Below the pieces are notes generated by a model. It had not been told where the DNA came from and did not search any database. It saw nothing but the letters and a program-made list of their open reading frames with translations. This document shows positions 1 to 6,825 of a DNA stretch of 64,000 bases, piece after piece. Made by a program: the position numbers and the translations under genes. This DNA is from Naasia lichenicola (lineage in GTDB: Bacteria > Actinomycetota > Actinomycetes > Actinomycetales > Microbacteriaceae): NCBI RefSeq assembly GCF_004801885.1, contig NZ_SSSM01000001.1, forward strand, positions 806,001 to 870,000, read 5' to 3'. Numbering within the stretch: position 1 is the stretch's first letter; each line of letters begins with the position of its first letter.

Positions 1-44
1 AGACGATCGATTCGGTGGGCTGGGCCACGGTGGTCCTAACGGTG

Positions 45-62
45 GGACCCGGTGTCGGGTCC
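45..62. terminator. Possible terminator hairpin after the acyltransferase gene
   Basis: A perfect 7-bp stem (GGACCCG paired with CGGGTCC) closes a 4-nt loop about 67 nt beyond the stop of the minus-strand acyltransferase gene. There is no clear T-run, so its role as a terminator is only a guess. Nothing else is visible in bases 1-128. Confidence 0.3.
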
Positions 63-128
63 TGACGGATGGTGCTGACCGGAGATCGCGTCAGCGGGTG
101 CTCTTTGAGCCTGGATCGGGGTGCTGCG

Positions 129-875
129 TCAGCGAGCGGTCGGTCCGCTGGAGGAGGCGGCCTTCGTGGCCGCCGCTCCCTTCGCCGTCGCGCCCTTCGG
201 CGTCCCCTTCACAGAAGAGGCGTAGACGTCCACGTATTCCTGGCCGCTCAGCTTGGCGAGCTCGTACATGATCTCGTCGGTGATGGAGCGGAGGATGAAG
301 CGGTCGCCCTCGAGCCCGGCGAAGCGTGAGAAATCTAGTGGCTTGCCGATGACCATGCCAACCCGGCGGACCTTGGGGATCTTGCTGCCGACGGGCATGG
401 CCTTCTCCGTGTCCATCATCGCGACGGGGATCACGGGCACCTGGCCCTCGAGGATCATCCGCGCGACGCCGGTGCGACCGCGATACAGCTTGCCGTCGCC
501 GGAGCGCGTCCCCTCGGGATAGATGCCGAGCAGCTCGCCGCGCGCGAGCACCGCGAGCCCTGTGTCGAGAGCCGCCTCGGAGGCCCGGCCGCCGGAGCGG
601 TCGATGGGCAGCTGCCCGGTGCCGAGCATGAAGGTGCGGATCGCCCAGCCCTTGATCCCCTTGCCCGTGAAGTACTCGGACTTCGCGAGGAAGGAGATCC
701 GACGCTTGAGCTCGAGCGGCAGGACGATCGAGTCCATGAAGGAGAGGTGATTGCTCGCGAGGATCGCGGCGCCCTTCTTGGGCACGTTCTCCTGGCCGAC
801 CACCCACGCGTTGAACGTCCGCTTGACGAACGGCCCGACGAGGATGTTCTTCAGCACCCAGTAGAAGACCAGCAT
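129..875 (-). CDS. 1-acyl-sn-glycerol-3-phosphate acyltransferase (PlsC family)
   Basis: This 248-residue protein belongs to the PlsC/LPLAT family, which moves an acyl chain onto lysophosphatidic acid or a related lipid at the inner face of the membrane. The catalytic H-x4-D motif is NHLSFMD (His43, Asp48), and the acceptor-binding motif is YPEGTRS around residues 119-125. A hydrophobic N-terminus (residues 1-16) fits membrane association. The C-terminal 30 residues are a low-complexity Ala/Lys/Ser tail outside the family core. The ATG at 875 is chosen because a TAGGCT -10 box sits exactly 6 nt upstream, implying a leaderless mRNA. It is followed by the glucokinase on the same strand 53 bp upstream, but each has its own promoter. 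The exact acyl acceptor cannot be told from sequence. Confidence 0.88.
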   Translation of the reverse strand: MLVFYWVLKNILVGPFVKRTFNAWVVGQENVPKKGAAILASNHLSFMDSIVLPLELKRRISFLAKSEYFTGKGIKGWAIRTFMLGTGQLPIDRSGGRASEAALDTGLAVLARGELLGIYPEGTRSGDGKLYRGRTGVARMILEGQVPVIPVAMMDTEKAMPVGSKIPKVRRVGMVIGKPLDFSRFAGLEGDRFILRSITDEIMYELAKLSGQEYVDVYASSVKGTPKGATAKGAAATKAASSSGPTAR

Positions 876-881
876 CGCGCC

Positions 882-887
882 AGCCTA
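882..887 (-). promoter_or_regulatory. -10 box (TAGGCT), leaderless promoter of acyltransferase
   Basis: TAGGCT read on the minus strand ends 6 nt before the ATG at 875, so transcription would begin at or next to the start codon. Confidence 0.5.
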
Positions 888-928
888 CGGGAGCGCGCAC
901 TCCGAGGGGTGGCTCGGAGCGGTGCGGG

Positions 929-1912
929 TCAGAGGACCTGGCCGCCCGAGTAGGCGTCGGGGTCGCCCGGCACGGTGAAGTGGGCGCGGGCGAGGTCGGC
1001 GGCGCCCACCACGCCGGCGTCGTTGACGAGCTCCGCGATCCGGAACTCGGGCTCGGGGTGATAGCCGCGCGCCGGCAGCACGTTGAGATAGGCGGCGCGG
1101 ATGGGGTCGAGCAGCAGGTCGCCGGCCTGCGCGACACCTCCGCCGAAGACGAACACCTGAGGGTCGAGCACGGCGGCGAGACTGGCGCACGCCTCTCCGA
1201 GCCAACCGCCGAGCGTCCGCAGCGCGGCGAGGGCTCCCGGATCGCCCTCCTGGATGAGGGCGCTGACGGCGGATCCCGTGAGCACCTCGTCCCGCTCGCG
1301 GGCGGCAGCGAGGCCCAGTCCGATCCCGCCGGCGTCGGCGATCTCGCCCGCCATCCGCAGCAGTGCCCGGCCGGAGCCGTACTGCTCGATGCAGCCGTGC
1401 GCGCCGCAGCCGCAGGGCAGTCCGCCGGGCACGACGCGCATGTGACCGAGCTCGGCCGCGGCGCCGAACCCTCCGCGGAACAGGCGGTCCTGGTGCACGA
1501 TCGCTCCGCCCACCCCGGTGCCGATGGTGAGCATGACCATGTCGCTCGAGAGGCGGCCTGCGCCGAACCGGAACTCAGCCCATCCGGCGGCGTTCGCGTC
1601 GTTCTCGATGATGATCGGCAGGTGCAGGCGCGCTTCGAGCTTCTCGCGGAAGGGCTCGTGCCGCCAGGCGATGTTCGGTGCGTAGTAGACGAGCGACTGG
1701 CTCGCGTCGATGAAGCCGGCGGCTGCGACTCCCACGGCGGCGATCTGCCGGTCGGCGCTCAGCCGCTGCACCATCGCGACCACGGCATCCTCGAGCAGCG
1801 CGCTGTCTCCCGCGGGAGTCGGCACGCGGTCCTCCATCAGGATGGCCCCGAGCTCATCGACGACTGCTCCGGCGATCTTCGTTCCGCCGATATCGATCCC
1901 GATCGCTTGCAC
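929..1912 (-). CDS. ROK-family glucokinase
   Basis: This 327-residue ROK kinase phosphorylates glucose (ATP or polyphosphate donor not decidable here) to glucose 6-phosphate. The phosphate-binding motif DIGGTKIAGA is at residues 7-16, the catalytic aspartate lies in ENDANAA (Asp105), and the zinc-binding ROK signature has the order His157, Cys167, Cys169, Cys174 (CGCGAHGCIEQYGSG). The length matches actinobacterial ROK glucokinases. The start is GTG at 1912, since a TAGGCT -10 box lies 6 nt upstream, giving a leaderless transcript; an AGGAGG further up lies upstream of the predicted transcript start. The acyl-CoA ligase is divergent, 114 bp away. Glucokinase is preferred over a repressor because there is no N-terminal helix-turn-helix. 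Confidence 0.85.
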   Translation of the reverse strand: MQAIGIDIGGTKIAGAVVDELGAILMEDRVPTPAGDSALLEDAVVAMVQRLSADRQIAAVGVAAAGFIDASQSLVYYAPNIAWRHEPFREKLEARLHLPIIIENDANAAGWAEFRFGAGRLSSDMVMLTIGTGVGGAIVHQDRLFRGGFGAAAELGHMRVVPGGLPCGCGAHGCIEQYGSGRALLRMAGEIADAGGIGLGLAAARERDEVLTGSAVSALIQEGDPGALAALRTLGGWLGEACASLAAVLDPQVFVFGGGVAQAGDLLLDPIRAAYLNVLPARGYHPEPEFRIAELVNDAGVVGAADLARAHFTVPGDPDAYSGGQVL

Positions 1913-1918
1913 GCGACG

Positions 1919-1924
1919 AGCCTA
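1919..1924 (-). promoter_or_regulatory. -10 box (TAGGCT), leaderless promoter of ROK kinase
   Basis: TAGGCT on the minus strand ends 6 nt before the GTG at 1912. Confidence 0.5.
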
Positions 1925-1986
1925 ACCTCCTGATGGGCGCTGAGAATGCTTCCTGCGCCCTCCGGACGCGAGGGATGCTCGCACGG

Positions 1987-1992
1987 TAGACT
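1987..1992 (+). promoter_or_regulatory. -10 box (TAGACT) of acyl-CoA ligase
   Basis: TAGACT lies 34 nt upstream of the GTG start at 2027 and gives a short leader containing AAGGAG at 2016-2021. This is a leadered promoter, unlike many others in the window. Confidence 0.4.
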
Positions 1993-2026
1993 CGGTGCAC
2001 CGTTATCCGGTTACGAAGGAGTCGCC

Positions 2027-3865
2027 GTGCGCCAGATCGACGCGCCCACCATGACCGCAGAGACGCCGTCCGCCAACGCGACGGATCTCCTGCTCGACCG
2101 GGTCGCCGCGACTCCCGACTGCGTGCTGTTCGGCATCCAGAAGGGCGACGTCTGGGAGGACGTCACCGCGCGCGACTATCTCGAGCAGGTCCGAGCCCTC
2201 GCCAAGGGCTTCATCGCCGCGGGCATCAAGCCCGGCGACAAGATCGGCCTGATGGCGCGCACGCGCTACGAGTGGACGCTGATCGACTTCGCCGCCTGGT
2301 TCGCCGGAGCCCTGGTCGTGCCGGTCTACGAGACCTCCTCCCCCTGGCAGGTGCAGTGGAACCTCAGCGACTCCGGGGCGATCGCGATCTTCGTGGAGGG
2401 CCCCGACCAGTTCGCCCGGTTCGATGAGGTGCACCCCGAGCTCCCCGACGTCACGCACGTCTGGCAGATCGATCGCGGCGACATCGCGAAGCTCTCCCAG
2501 TCGGGCACGGGGATCACGGATGAGGTGCTCGAGGAGCGCCGCACCTCGGCCACCGAGGCCGACATCGCCACCATCATCTACACGTCCGGCACGACGGGCA
2601 CGCCCAAGGGCTGCGTGCTCACCCATCGCAACTTCGTCGAGCTGAGCCGCAACGCCGCGGCCGCCATCCCTGAGGTCGTGAACACGAACTCGGCGACGCT
2701 GCTGTTCATCCCGACGGCGCACATCTTCGCCCGGTTCATCGCGGTGCTCAGCGTGCACGGCGGCGTCAAGGTCGGCCACCAGCCCGACACCACCAAGCTG
2801 GTCGAGTCGCTGGGCTCGTTCCACCCGACCTTCCTGCTCGCGGTGCCCCGGGTGTTCGAGAAGGTCTACAACTCCGCCGAGCAGAAGGCGGCGGCCGGCG
2901 GCAAGAGCAAGATCTTCAACCAGGCCGTCGACGTCGCCATCGCCCACTCCAAGGCGCTCGATGCCGGCTCGGTGCCCCTGGGCCTGCGGATCAAGTTCGC
3001 GGTCTTCGATCGCCTCGTCTACAGCAAGCTCAAGGCGACGCTCGGCGGCCGGGTCTCGTTCGCCGTGTCCGGATCCGCGCCGCTCGGCGAGCGGCTCGGG
3101 CACTTCTACCGCAGCCTCAACGTGAAGATCCTCGAGGGCTACGGCCTCACCGAGACCACGGCGCCCATGACGGTCGGCCGGCCGAGCAGCTTCAAGATCG
3201 GCAGCGTGGGTCCCGCGCTGCCGGGCGTCTCCATCCGGATCACCGACGACGGCGAGATCGAGACGAAGGGCATCAACCTCTTCCGCGAGTACTGGAAGAA
3301 CGAGAAGGCCACCGCCGAGGCGTTCGACGGCGAGTGGTTCAAGACCGGCGACATCGGCGAGTTCGACTCCGACGGCCACCTCAAGATCACCGGTCGGCGC
3401 AAGGAGCTCATCGTCACCGCCGGCGGCAAGAACGTCTCCCCCGCCGCGCTCGAGGACCCGATCCGCGCCAACCCGATCGTCGGCCAGGTCGTCGTCATCG
3501 GCGACCAGAAGCCGTTCATCGCCGCTCTGGTGACGCTCGATCCCGAGATGCTGCCCACCTGGCTCAAGAACAACGGCCACGACGGATCGATGTCGCTCGA
3601 GAAGGCGGCGAAGGATCCGGCGGTGCTCGCCGAGATCCAGCGCGCCGTCGACCTGGCCAACAGCCACGTCTCCCGCGCGGAGTCGATCCGCAAGTTCGCT
3701 CTGCTGCCGGTCGAGCTGACGGAGGCGAGCGGGCACCTCACGCCGACGCTGAAGACGAAGCGCCACGTTATCGTGAAGGACTTCGCGACTGAGATCGACG
3801 CGCTCTACAGCGGCCACAAGGACGACGACAAGCCCGCCAAGCCCGAGGCAGCCGCCGCCCACTGA
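2027..3865 (+). CDS. AMP-dependent long-chain fatty acid-CoA ligase (FadD15-like)
   Basis: The 612-residue enzyme activates long-chain fatty acids with ATP and CoA. The ANL-superfamily motifs are all present: the AMP-binding P-loop YTSGTTGTPKG at residues 185-195, YGLTETT, the WFKTGD motif, and the hinge region GRRKELIVTAGGKNVSP. Its length and the GLTETTAPMT segment fit the FadD15/long-chain group typical of actinobacteria. The frame is open upstream to 1946, but the GTG at 2027 is chosen because AAGGAG stands 5 nt before it (2016-2021); an ATG 9 codons further in is a weaker alternative. The last 20 residues are Lys/Ala-rich. It is transcribed away from the glucokinase, and its 3' end faces the deformylase gene across a 641-bp repeat-rich gap. 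Confidence 0.9.
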   Translation: MRQIDAPTMTAETPSANATDLLLDRVAATPDCVLFGIQKGDVWEDVTARDYLEQVRALAKGFIAAGIKPGDKIGLMARTRYEWTLIDFAAWFAGALVVPVYETSSPWQVQWNLSDSGAIAIFVEGPDQFARFDEVHPELPDVTHVWQIDRGDIAKLSQSGTGITDEVLEERRTSATEADIATIIYTSGTTGTPKGCVLTHRNFVELSRNAAAAIPEVVNTNSATLLFIPTAHIFARFIAVLSVHGGVKVGHQPDTTKLVESLGSFHPTFLLAVPRVFEKVYNSAEQKAAAGGKSKIFNQAVDVAIAHSKALDAGSVPLGLRIKFAVFDRLVYSKLKATLGGRVSFAVSGSAPLGERLGHFYRSLNVKILEGYGLTETTAPMTVGRPSSFKIGSVGPALPGVSIRITDDGEIETKGINLFREYWKNEKATAEAFDGEWFKTGDIGEFDSDGHLKITGRRKELIVTAGGKNVSPAALEDPIRANPIVGQVVVIGDQKPFIAALVTLDPEMLPTWLKNNGHDGSMSLEKAAKDPAVLAEIQRAVDLANSHVSRAESIRKFALLPVELTEASGHLTPTLKTKRHVIVKDFATEIDALYSGHKDDDKPAKPEAAAAH

Positions 3866-3882
3866 CCGCGACGCCGCGGACT

Positions 3883-3946
3883 CAACGCGACGCTGCGGAC
3901 AAAACGCGCTGGTACCCGCCCGCGTTTTGTCCGCAGCGTCGCGTTG
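3883..3946. repeat. Perfect 26-bp inverted repeat with 12-nt loop
   Basis: The left arm (3883-3908) is exactly complementary to the right arm (3921-3946). The innermost bases are ACAAAACGCG and CGCGTTTTGT. It begins 17 nt after the acyl-CoA ligase stop codon and could act as a bidirectional terminator, although there is no T-run outside the stem. Confidence 0.85.
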
Positions 3947-3966
3947 TGAGCGAGCAGTCGGTGAGT

Positions 3967-4013
3967 TGACCCGAATGGTGGGTGTTCGCGCCGAGCACCC
4001 ACCATTCGCGTCA
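3967..4013. repeat. Second inverted repeat (18-bp stem with one mismatch)
   Basis: CGAATGGTGGGTG (3972-3984) pairs perfectly with CACCCACCATTCG (3996-4008), and the pairing continues through TGAC/GTCA after one C-C mismatch. The loop is 11 nt. It shares no sequence with the palindrome just upstream. Confidence 0.8.
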
Positions 4014-4170
4014 CATCGCCAGCGCCGCACCCACCATCCGCCTCACGTCACCAACGAACGCCATCCGGGAACGCGACGGATTCACCCGACGGCACGTCCC
4101 ACGGACCGTCCAGAGCGCCCTTGACCTGAATTCGTCCATCTGCGGTCCGTCAGCTGGACTGCTCGACCGG

Positions 4171-4505
4171 ACCACGGCCAATGGTTCGATACGTCGCGCA
4201 GGCGTGCGCGACTACTCACCACTAGGGCTGCGAACGCTGGCGCGTCCGCGGGGCCATGCTTCGTCCGGTCGCGCCAGCGTGCGCGACCGCTCAGCATGAC
4301 GGTCTGGAACGCTGGCGCGTCCCGGGACCATGGTTCGATACGTCGCGCTATCCCCGGCGCAAGCGTGCGCCGTGGGCCCAGTGCGCGACTACTCACCATT
4401 GAGCCTGCGAACGCTGGCGCGTCCGCGGGCCATGCTTCGTCCGGTCGCGCAAGCGTGCGCGACCGCTCAGCATGACGGCCTGGAACGCTGGCGCGTCCCG
4501 GGACC
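4171..4505. repeat. Tandem duplication of a ~160-bp palindromic element (REP-like)
   Basis: Copy 1 (about 4171-4326) and copy 2 (about 4327-4503) share long runs, including TGGTTCGATACGTCGCG, GAACGCTGGCGCGTCCGCGG, CCATGCTTCGTCCGGTCGCG and GCGTGCGCGACCGCTCAGCA. Copy 2 has an extra ~20 bp after the TTCGATAC block. Each copy contains TTCGATAC ... GACTACTC, the two ends of an inverted-repeat element that also appears at 32192-32240. The repeat runs to the deformylase stop codon. Confidence 0.75.
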
Positions 4506-4506
4506 G

Positions 4507-4998
4507 TCAGAACCAATCACTCTCGCGGATCTCGCGCATGGCGTCGCGGCGGTTGTCCTTGTCGAGGCGGTCGAGGTAGAGCTTGCCGTCGAGGTGATCG
4601 ACCTCGTGCTGCAGCGCTTGAGCCAACAGGCCCTCGCCCACCACTTCGACGGTGTTGCCATCGAGGTCGATTCCGGTCGCCCGGGCGGTGGGATACCGCA
4701 GCACCGGGTACCAGAGTCCGGGGACGGACAGGCAGCCCTCGCCCTCGAGCTCTGGCTCGCCGCTCAGCTCGGTGATCACCGGATTGATCAGGTATCCGAC
4801 GACCTCGTCGACGTTGTAGCTGAACGCCCGCAGGTTGACGCCGATCTGCGATGCCGCCACCCCGGCCCGGCCGGGGATCCGCACCGAGTCGACGAGGTCG
4901 GCGACGAGGCCGCGCACGCGGTCGTCGATCGGCCCGATGGGCGCCGACGGCGTCTTCAGTACCGGATCGCCGAAGAGCCGGATCGGCCGCTCAGGCAC
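4507..4998 (-). CDS. def: Peptide deformylase
   Basis: The 163-residue protein removes the formyl group from the N-terminal methionine of new proteins. The three metal/catalytic motifs are present: motif 1 as GRAGVAASQIG, motif 2 EGCLS with the metal-binding Cys, and motif 3 QHEVDHLDG (HExxH). The frame is open further upstream, but the extra N-terminal residues overlap the preceding gene and do not resemble deformylases; the GTG at 4998 gives the family start VPERPIRLFGDPVL. That start codon lies just before the stop codon (4991-4993) of the MinD-like gene in the minus-strand direction, so the two are translationally coupled and there is no strong Shine-Dalgarno site. Its 3' end meets a repeat array. 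Confidence 0.92.
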   Translation of the reverse strand: MPERPIRLFGDPVLKTPSAPIGPIDDRVRGLVADLVDSVRIPGRAGVAASQIGVNLRAFSYNVDEVVGYLINPVITELSGEPELEGEGCLSVPGLWYPVLRYPTARATGIDLDGNTVEVVGEGLLAQALQHEVDHLDGKLYLDRLDKDNRRDAMREIRESDWF

Positions 4999-6580
4999 CT
5001 CGGCGCGCGGGCAGACCGTCGAGCACGAGACCGGCGAGGGTGCGCGCGGCATCCTTGGTCACCTGCTTGAGGTCCTTGTAGCTGACCACCGAGCCCGCCG
5101 CGAGCAGCGGGTCGTACGGGATCCGGACGATGTCGCGGACTCGCGACTTGAAGTGCGACTCAATCTCGTCGAGCTTCACCAGGTTGGTGCCCTGGGTCGC
5201 CGTGTTGAGCGCGACGATCGCGTTCTTGACGAGCGCGCCGTAGCCGTTGGCCTCGAGCCAGGTGAGGGTCTCGGAGGCGAGCCGCGCCTCGTCGACGCTG
5301 CCGCCGGAGACGATGACCACGGAGTCGGCCCGGTTGAGGGTCGCCCGCATGACGGAGTGCACGATGCCGGTGCCGCAGTCGGTGAGCACGATCGAGTAGT
5401 AGCGGGCCGCGAGGTCGGCGACGACGTTGTAGTCGTTCTCGTCGAACGCCTCGGACAGCAGCGGGTCGGTGTCCGACGCGAGGATGTCGAGGCGCGTCTC
5501 ATCGCGTGACACAAGCGTGCTGAAGTCGGTGAATCCCGTGATGCTGGCGGCGCGGTGCACGACGTCGCGCACCGTGGCGCGGGTCTGCTTGGTGACGCGC
5601 TCGGACAGGGTGCCGCGGTCGGGGTTCGCGTCGATCGCGATGATCCGGTCCTCGCGGGTGGTGGCGAGCGCCATCCCGAGCAGGGTGGTGACCGTGGTCT
5701 TGCCGACGCCGCCCTTGCGGGTGAGGATCGGCACGAAGCGACTGCCGCCCTCGAGCTGCTTGGCGATGCGGGTGTTGAGCTCCTTGCGGGCCCGCTCTGC
5801 GGCGGAATCCCCCAGGTTCAGCTGGTGGAAGGTGACCGCGTAGACGAACTTGTTCCAGCCACCGGTCGGCAGGTGGCGCTTCGCGTGCCCGGTGATGAGG
5901 CGGTCTGCGGTCAGCATCGATGCCGACTCGGGTCCCTCCTGGCGGGCACCGCGCAGGTGGTCGCGGCGGGTGATCTGGTTGCCCTCGGGCGGAGTGCTCG
6001 GCTCGAGGCGCGGGACCTCGCCGGTGCTGTGGCGGCGGTCGGCGCGGAAGGTCTCGACGCGCGGGATCTCGCCGGTGTTGCGGCGGTCCATCCGCGGGAC
6101 CTCGCCGGTCGCGGCGAGCTGGCTCGTGAAGACCGGGCCGCCCAGCAGCGAGTCGTAGGCGCTGCCGGTGCGACGGAACGGCGCGGTGCGCGGGGACGGA
6201 TCGACGGGCGGGGTCGAGTCGCCATCGTCGGACGACTCGGGTCCGCCGGTGGTGGGCAGGCTCGTGGTCGGCAGTCCCTGCGACTCGAGGGCGCCGCGCA
6301 GGTTGACCTCGCCGGTGAGGGTGGCGGGAAGAGTGGTGGGGGCGATGGCGACGTCGTCGATGCTCACGGCGCGCTCGTCGTCGGGGACGACGTGGGCGAT
6401 CTCGGCGGGCATGTCGATGGTGACCGTGAGGCTGTCGGGAAGGCGCGATGCGAGTGCGGCATCCGACTCCTCGGCGAGCTCGCCGTGCAGGCGCTCGAAC
6501 TCCAGCTCGTCGAACTCGGCGGAGGCCTTCTCGGTCTCGAGCAGCTGCCCGGCGGCCTCAGGCTTCTTGCGTCTGTTCAT
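4991..6580 (-). CDS. MinD/ParA-family ATPase with long disordered N-terminus
   Basis: This 529-residue protein has a C-terminal SIMIBI ATPase domain: Walker A KGGVGKTTVTT at about 289-299, the AIDANPDRG switch, and the TDCGTG Walker B-like motif. Proteins of this kind (CpaE/EspI-like) position cell-surface or secretion machines or act as polar scaffolds, but the cargo is unknown here. Residues 1-240 are acidic then Pro/Thr-rich and hold three spaced TGE(V/I)PR repeats (about 158-163, 169-174, 186-191). An ATG start with GGAAGG some 13 nt upstream is used. A TAGGCT sequence at 6664-6669 may be its -10, giving a leader of about 80 nt. It overlaps the peptide deformylase gene downstream by 8 bp. 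Confidence 0.82.
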   Translation of the reverse strand: MNRRKKPEAAGQLLETEKASAEFDELEFERLHGELAEESDAALASRLPDSLTVTIDMPAEIAHVVPDDERAVSIDDVAIAPTTLPATLTGEVNLRGALESQGLPTTSLPTTGGPESSDDGDSTPPVDPSPRTAPFRRTGSAYDSLLGGPVFTSQLAATGEVPRMDRRNTGEIPRVETFRADRRHSTGEVPRLEPSTPPEGNQITRRDHLRGARQEGPESASMLTADRLITGHAKRHLPTGGWNKFVYAVTFHQLNLGDSAAERARKELNTRIAKQLEGGSRFVPILTRKGGVGKTTVTTLLGMALATTREDRIIAIDANPDRGTLSERVTKQTRATVRDVVHRAASITGFTDFSTLVSRDETRLDILASDTDPLLSEAFDENDYNVVADLAARYYSIVLTDCGTGIVHSVMRATLNRADSVVIVSGGSVDEARLASETLTWLEANGYGALVKNAIVALNTATQGTNLVKLDEIESHFKSRVRDIVRIPYDPLLAAGSVVSYKDLKQVTKDAARTLAGLVLDGLPARRGA

Positions 6581-6825
6581 GACAGCGACAGCCCTTCCGT
6601 TCCTACTCCGTTGATGCGACCAGAGAACTTGATGCGTGAAGACGTTGAGTTGGTGACCCGACGCCAGCCTAGAACACCTATCTCAACAGGCGGTTAGGCG
6701 CGCGCTGAGGGGTATCAAATGGGGTGCCGGGTGATACCGCCGCGCGGGACCCATGCCCCCGATGCACCGCCCCCGATGCTCCCGCCCCGATCCTCCGCTC
6801 CCGATCCTCGGCGACCGCTGCGCCG
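6581..6825. other. Intergenic region upstream of the MinD-like gene
   Basis: This 245-bp gap between two minus-strand genes holds a candidate -10 TAGGCT (6664-6669, minus strand) for the MinD-like gene. A TTGATA (6709-6714 on minus) with poor downstream match is also visible. I see no terminator hairpin for the MinD-like promoter side and no open frame with a ribosome-binding site. Confidence 0.35.

Larger units (their letters stand above)
3866..4506. other. 641-bp convergent intergenic region filled with palindromes and repeats
   Basis: No convincing gene lies here; the short reading frames on both strands overlap the repeats and have no ribosome-binding sites. The region holds two long inverted repeats near the acyl-CoA ligase end (3883-3946 and 3967-4013), a stretch of no visible structure (about 4014-4170), and a tandem duplication that runs into the deformylase stop codon (4171-4505). 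It separates two converging genes, so it must hold terminators for both, most likely the palindromes. Confidence 0.7.

Noticed and set aside
2003-4030. 675-codon open frame on the minus strand opposite the acyl-CoA ligase
   Set aside because: It is the antisense shadow of a well-conserved gene in GC-rich DNA; its translation is Arg/Asp/Val/Leu-rich with no family motifs.
4171-4505. tRNA or small RNA gene
   Set aside because: The TTCGATAC words look like a T-loop but no acceptor stem, anticodon arm or CCA-type end can be folded, and the unit is a repeated palindrome.
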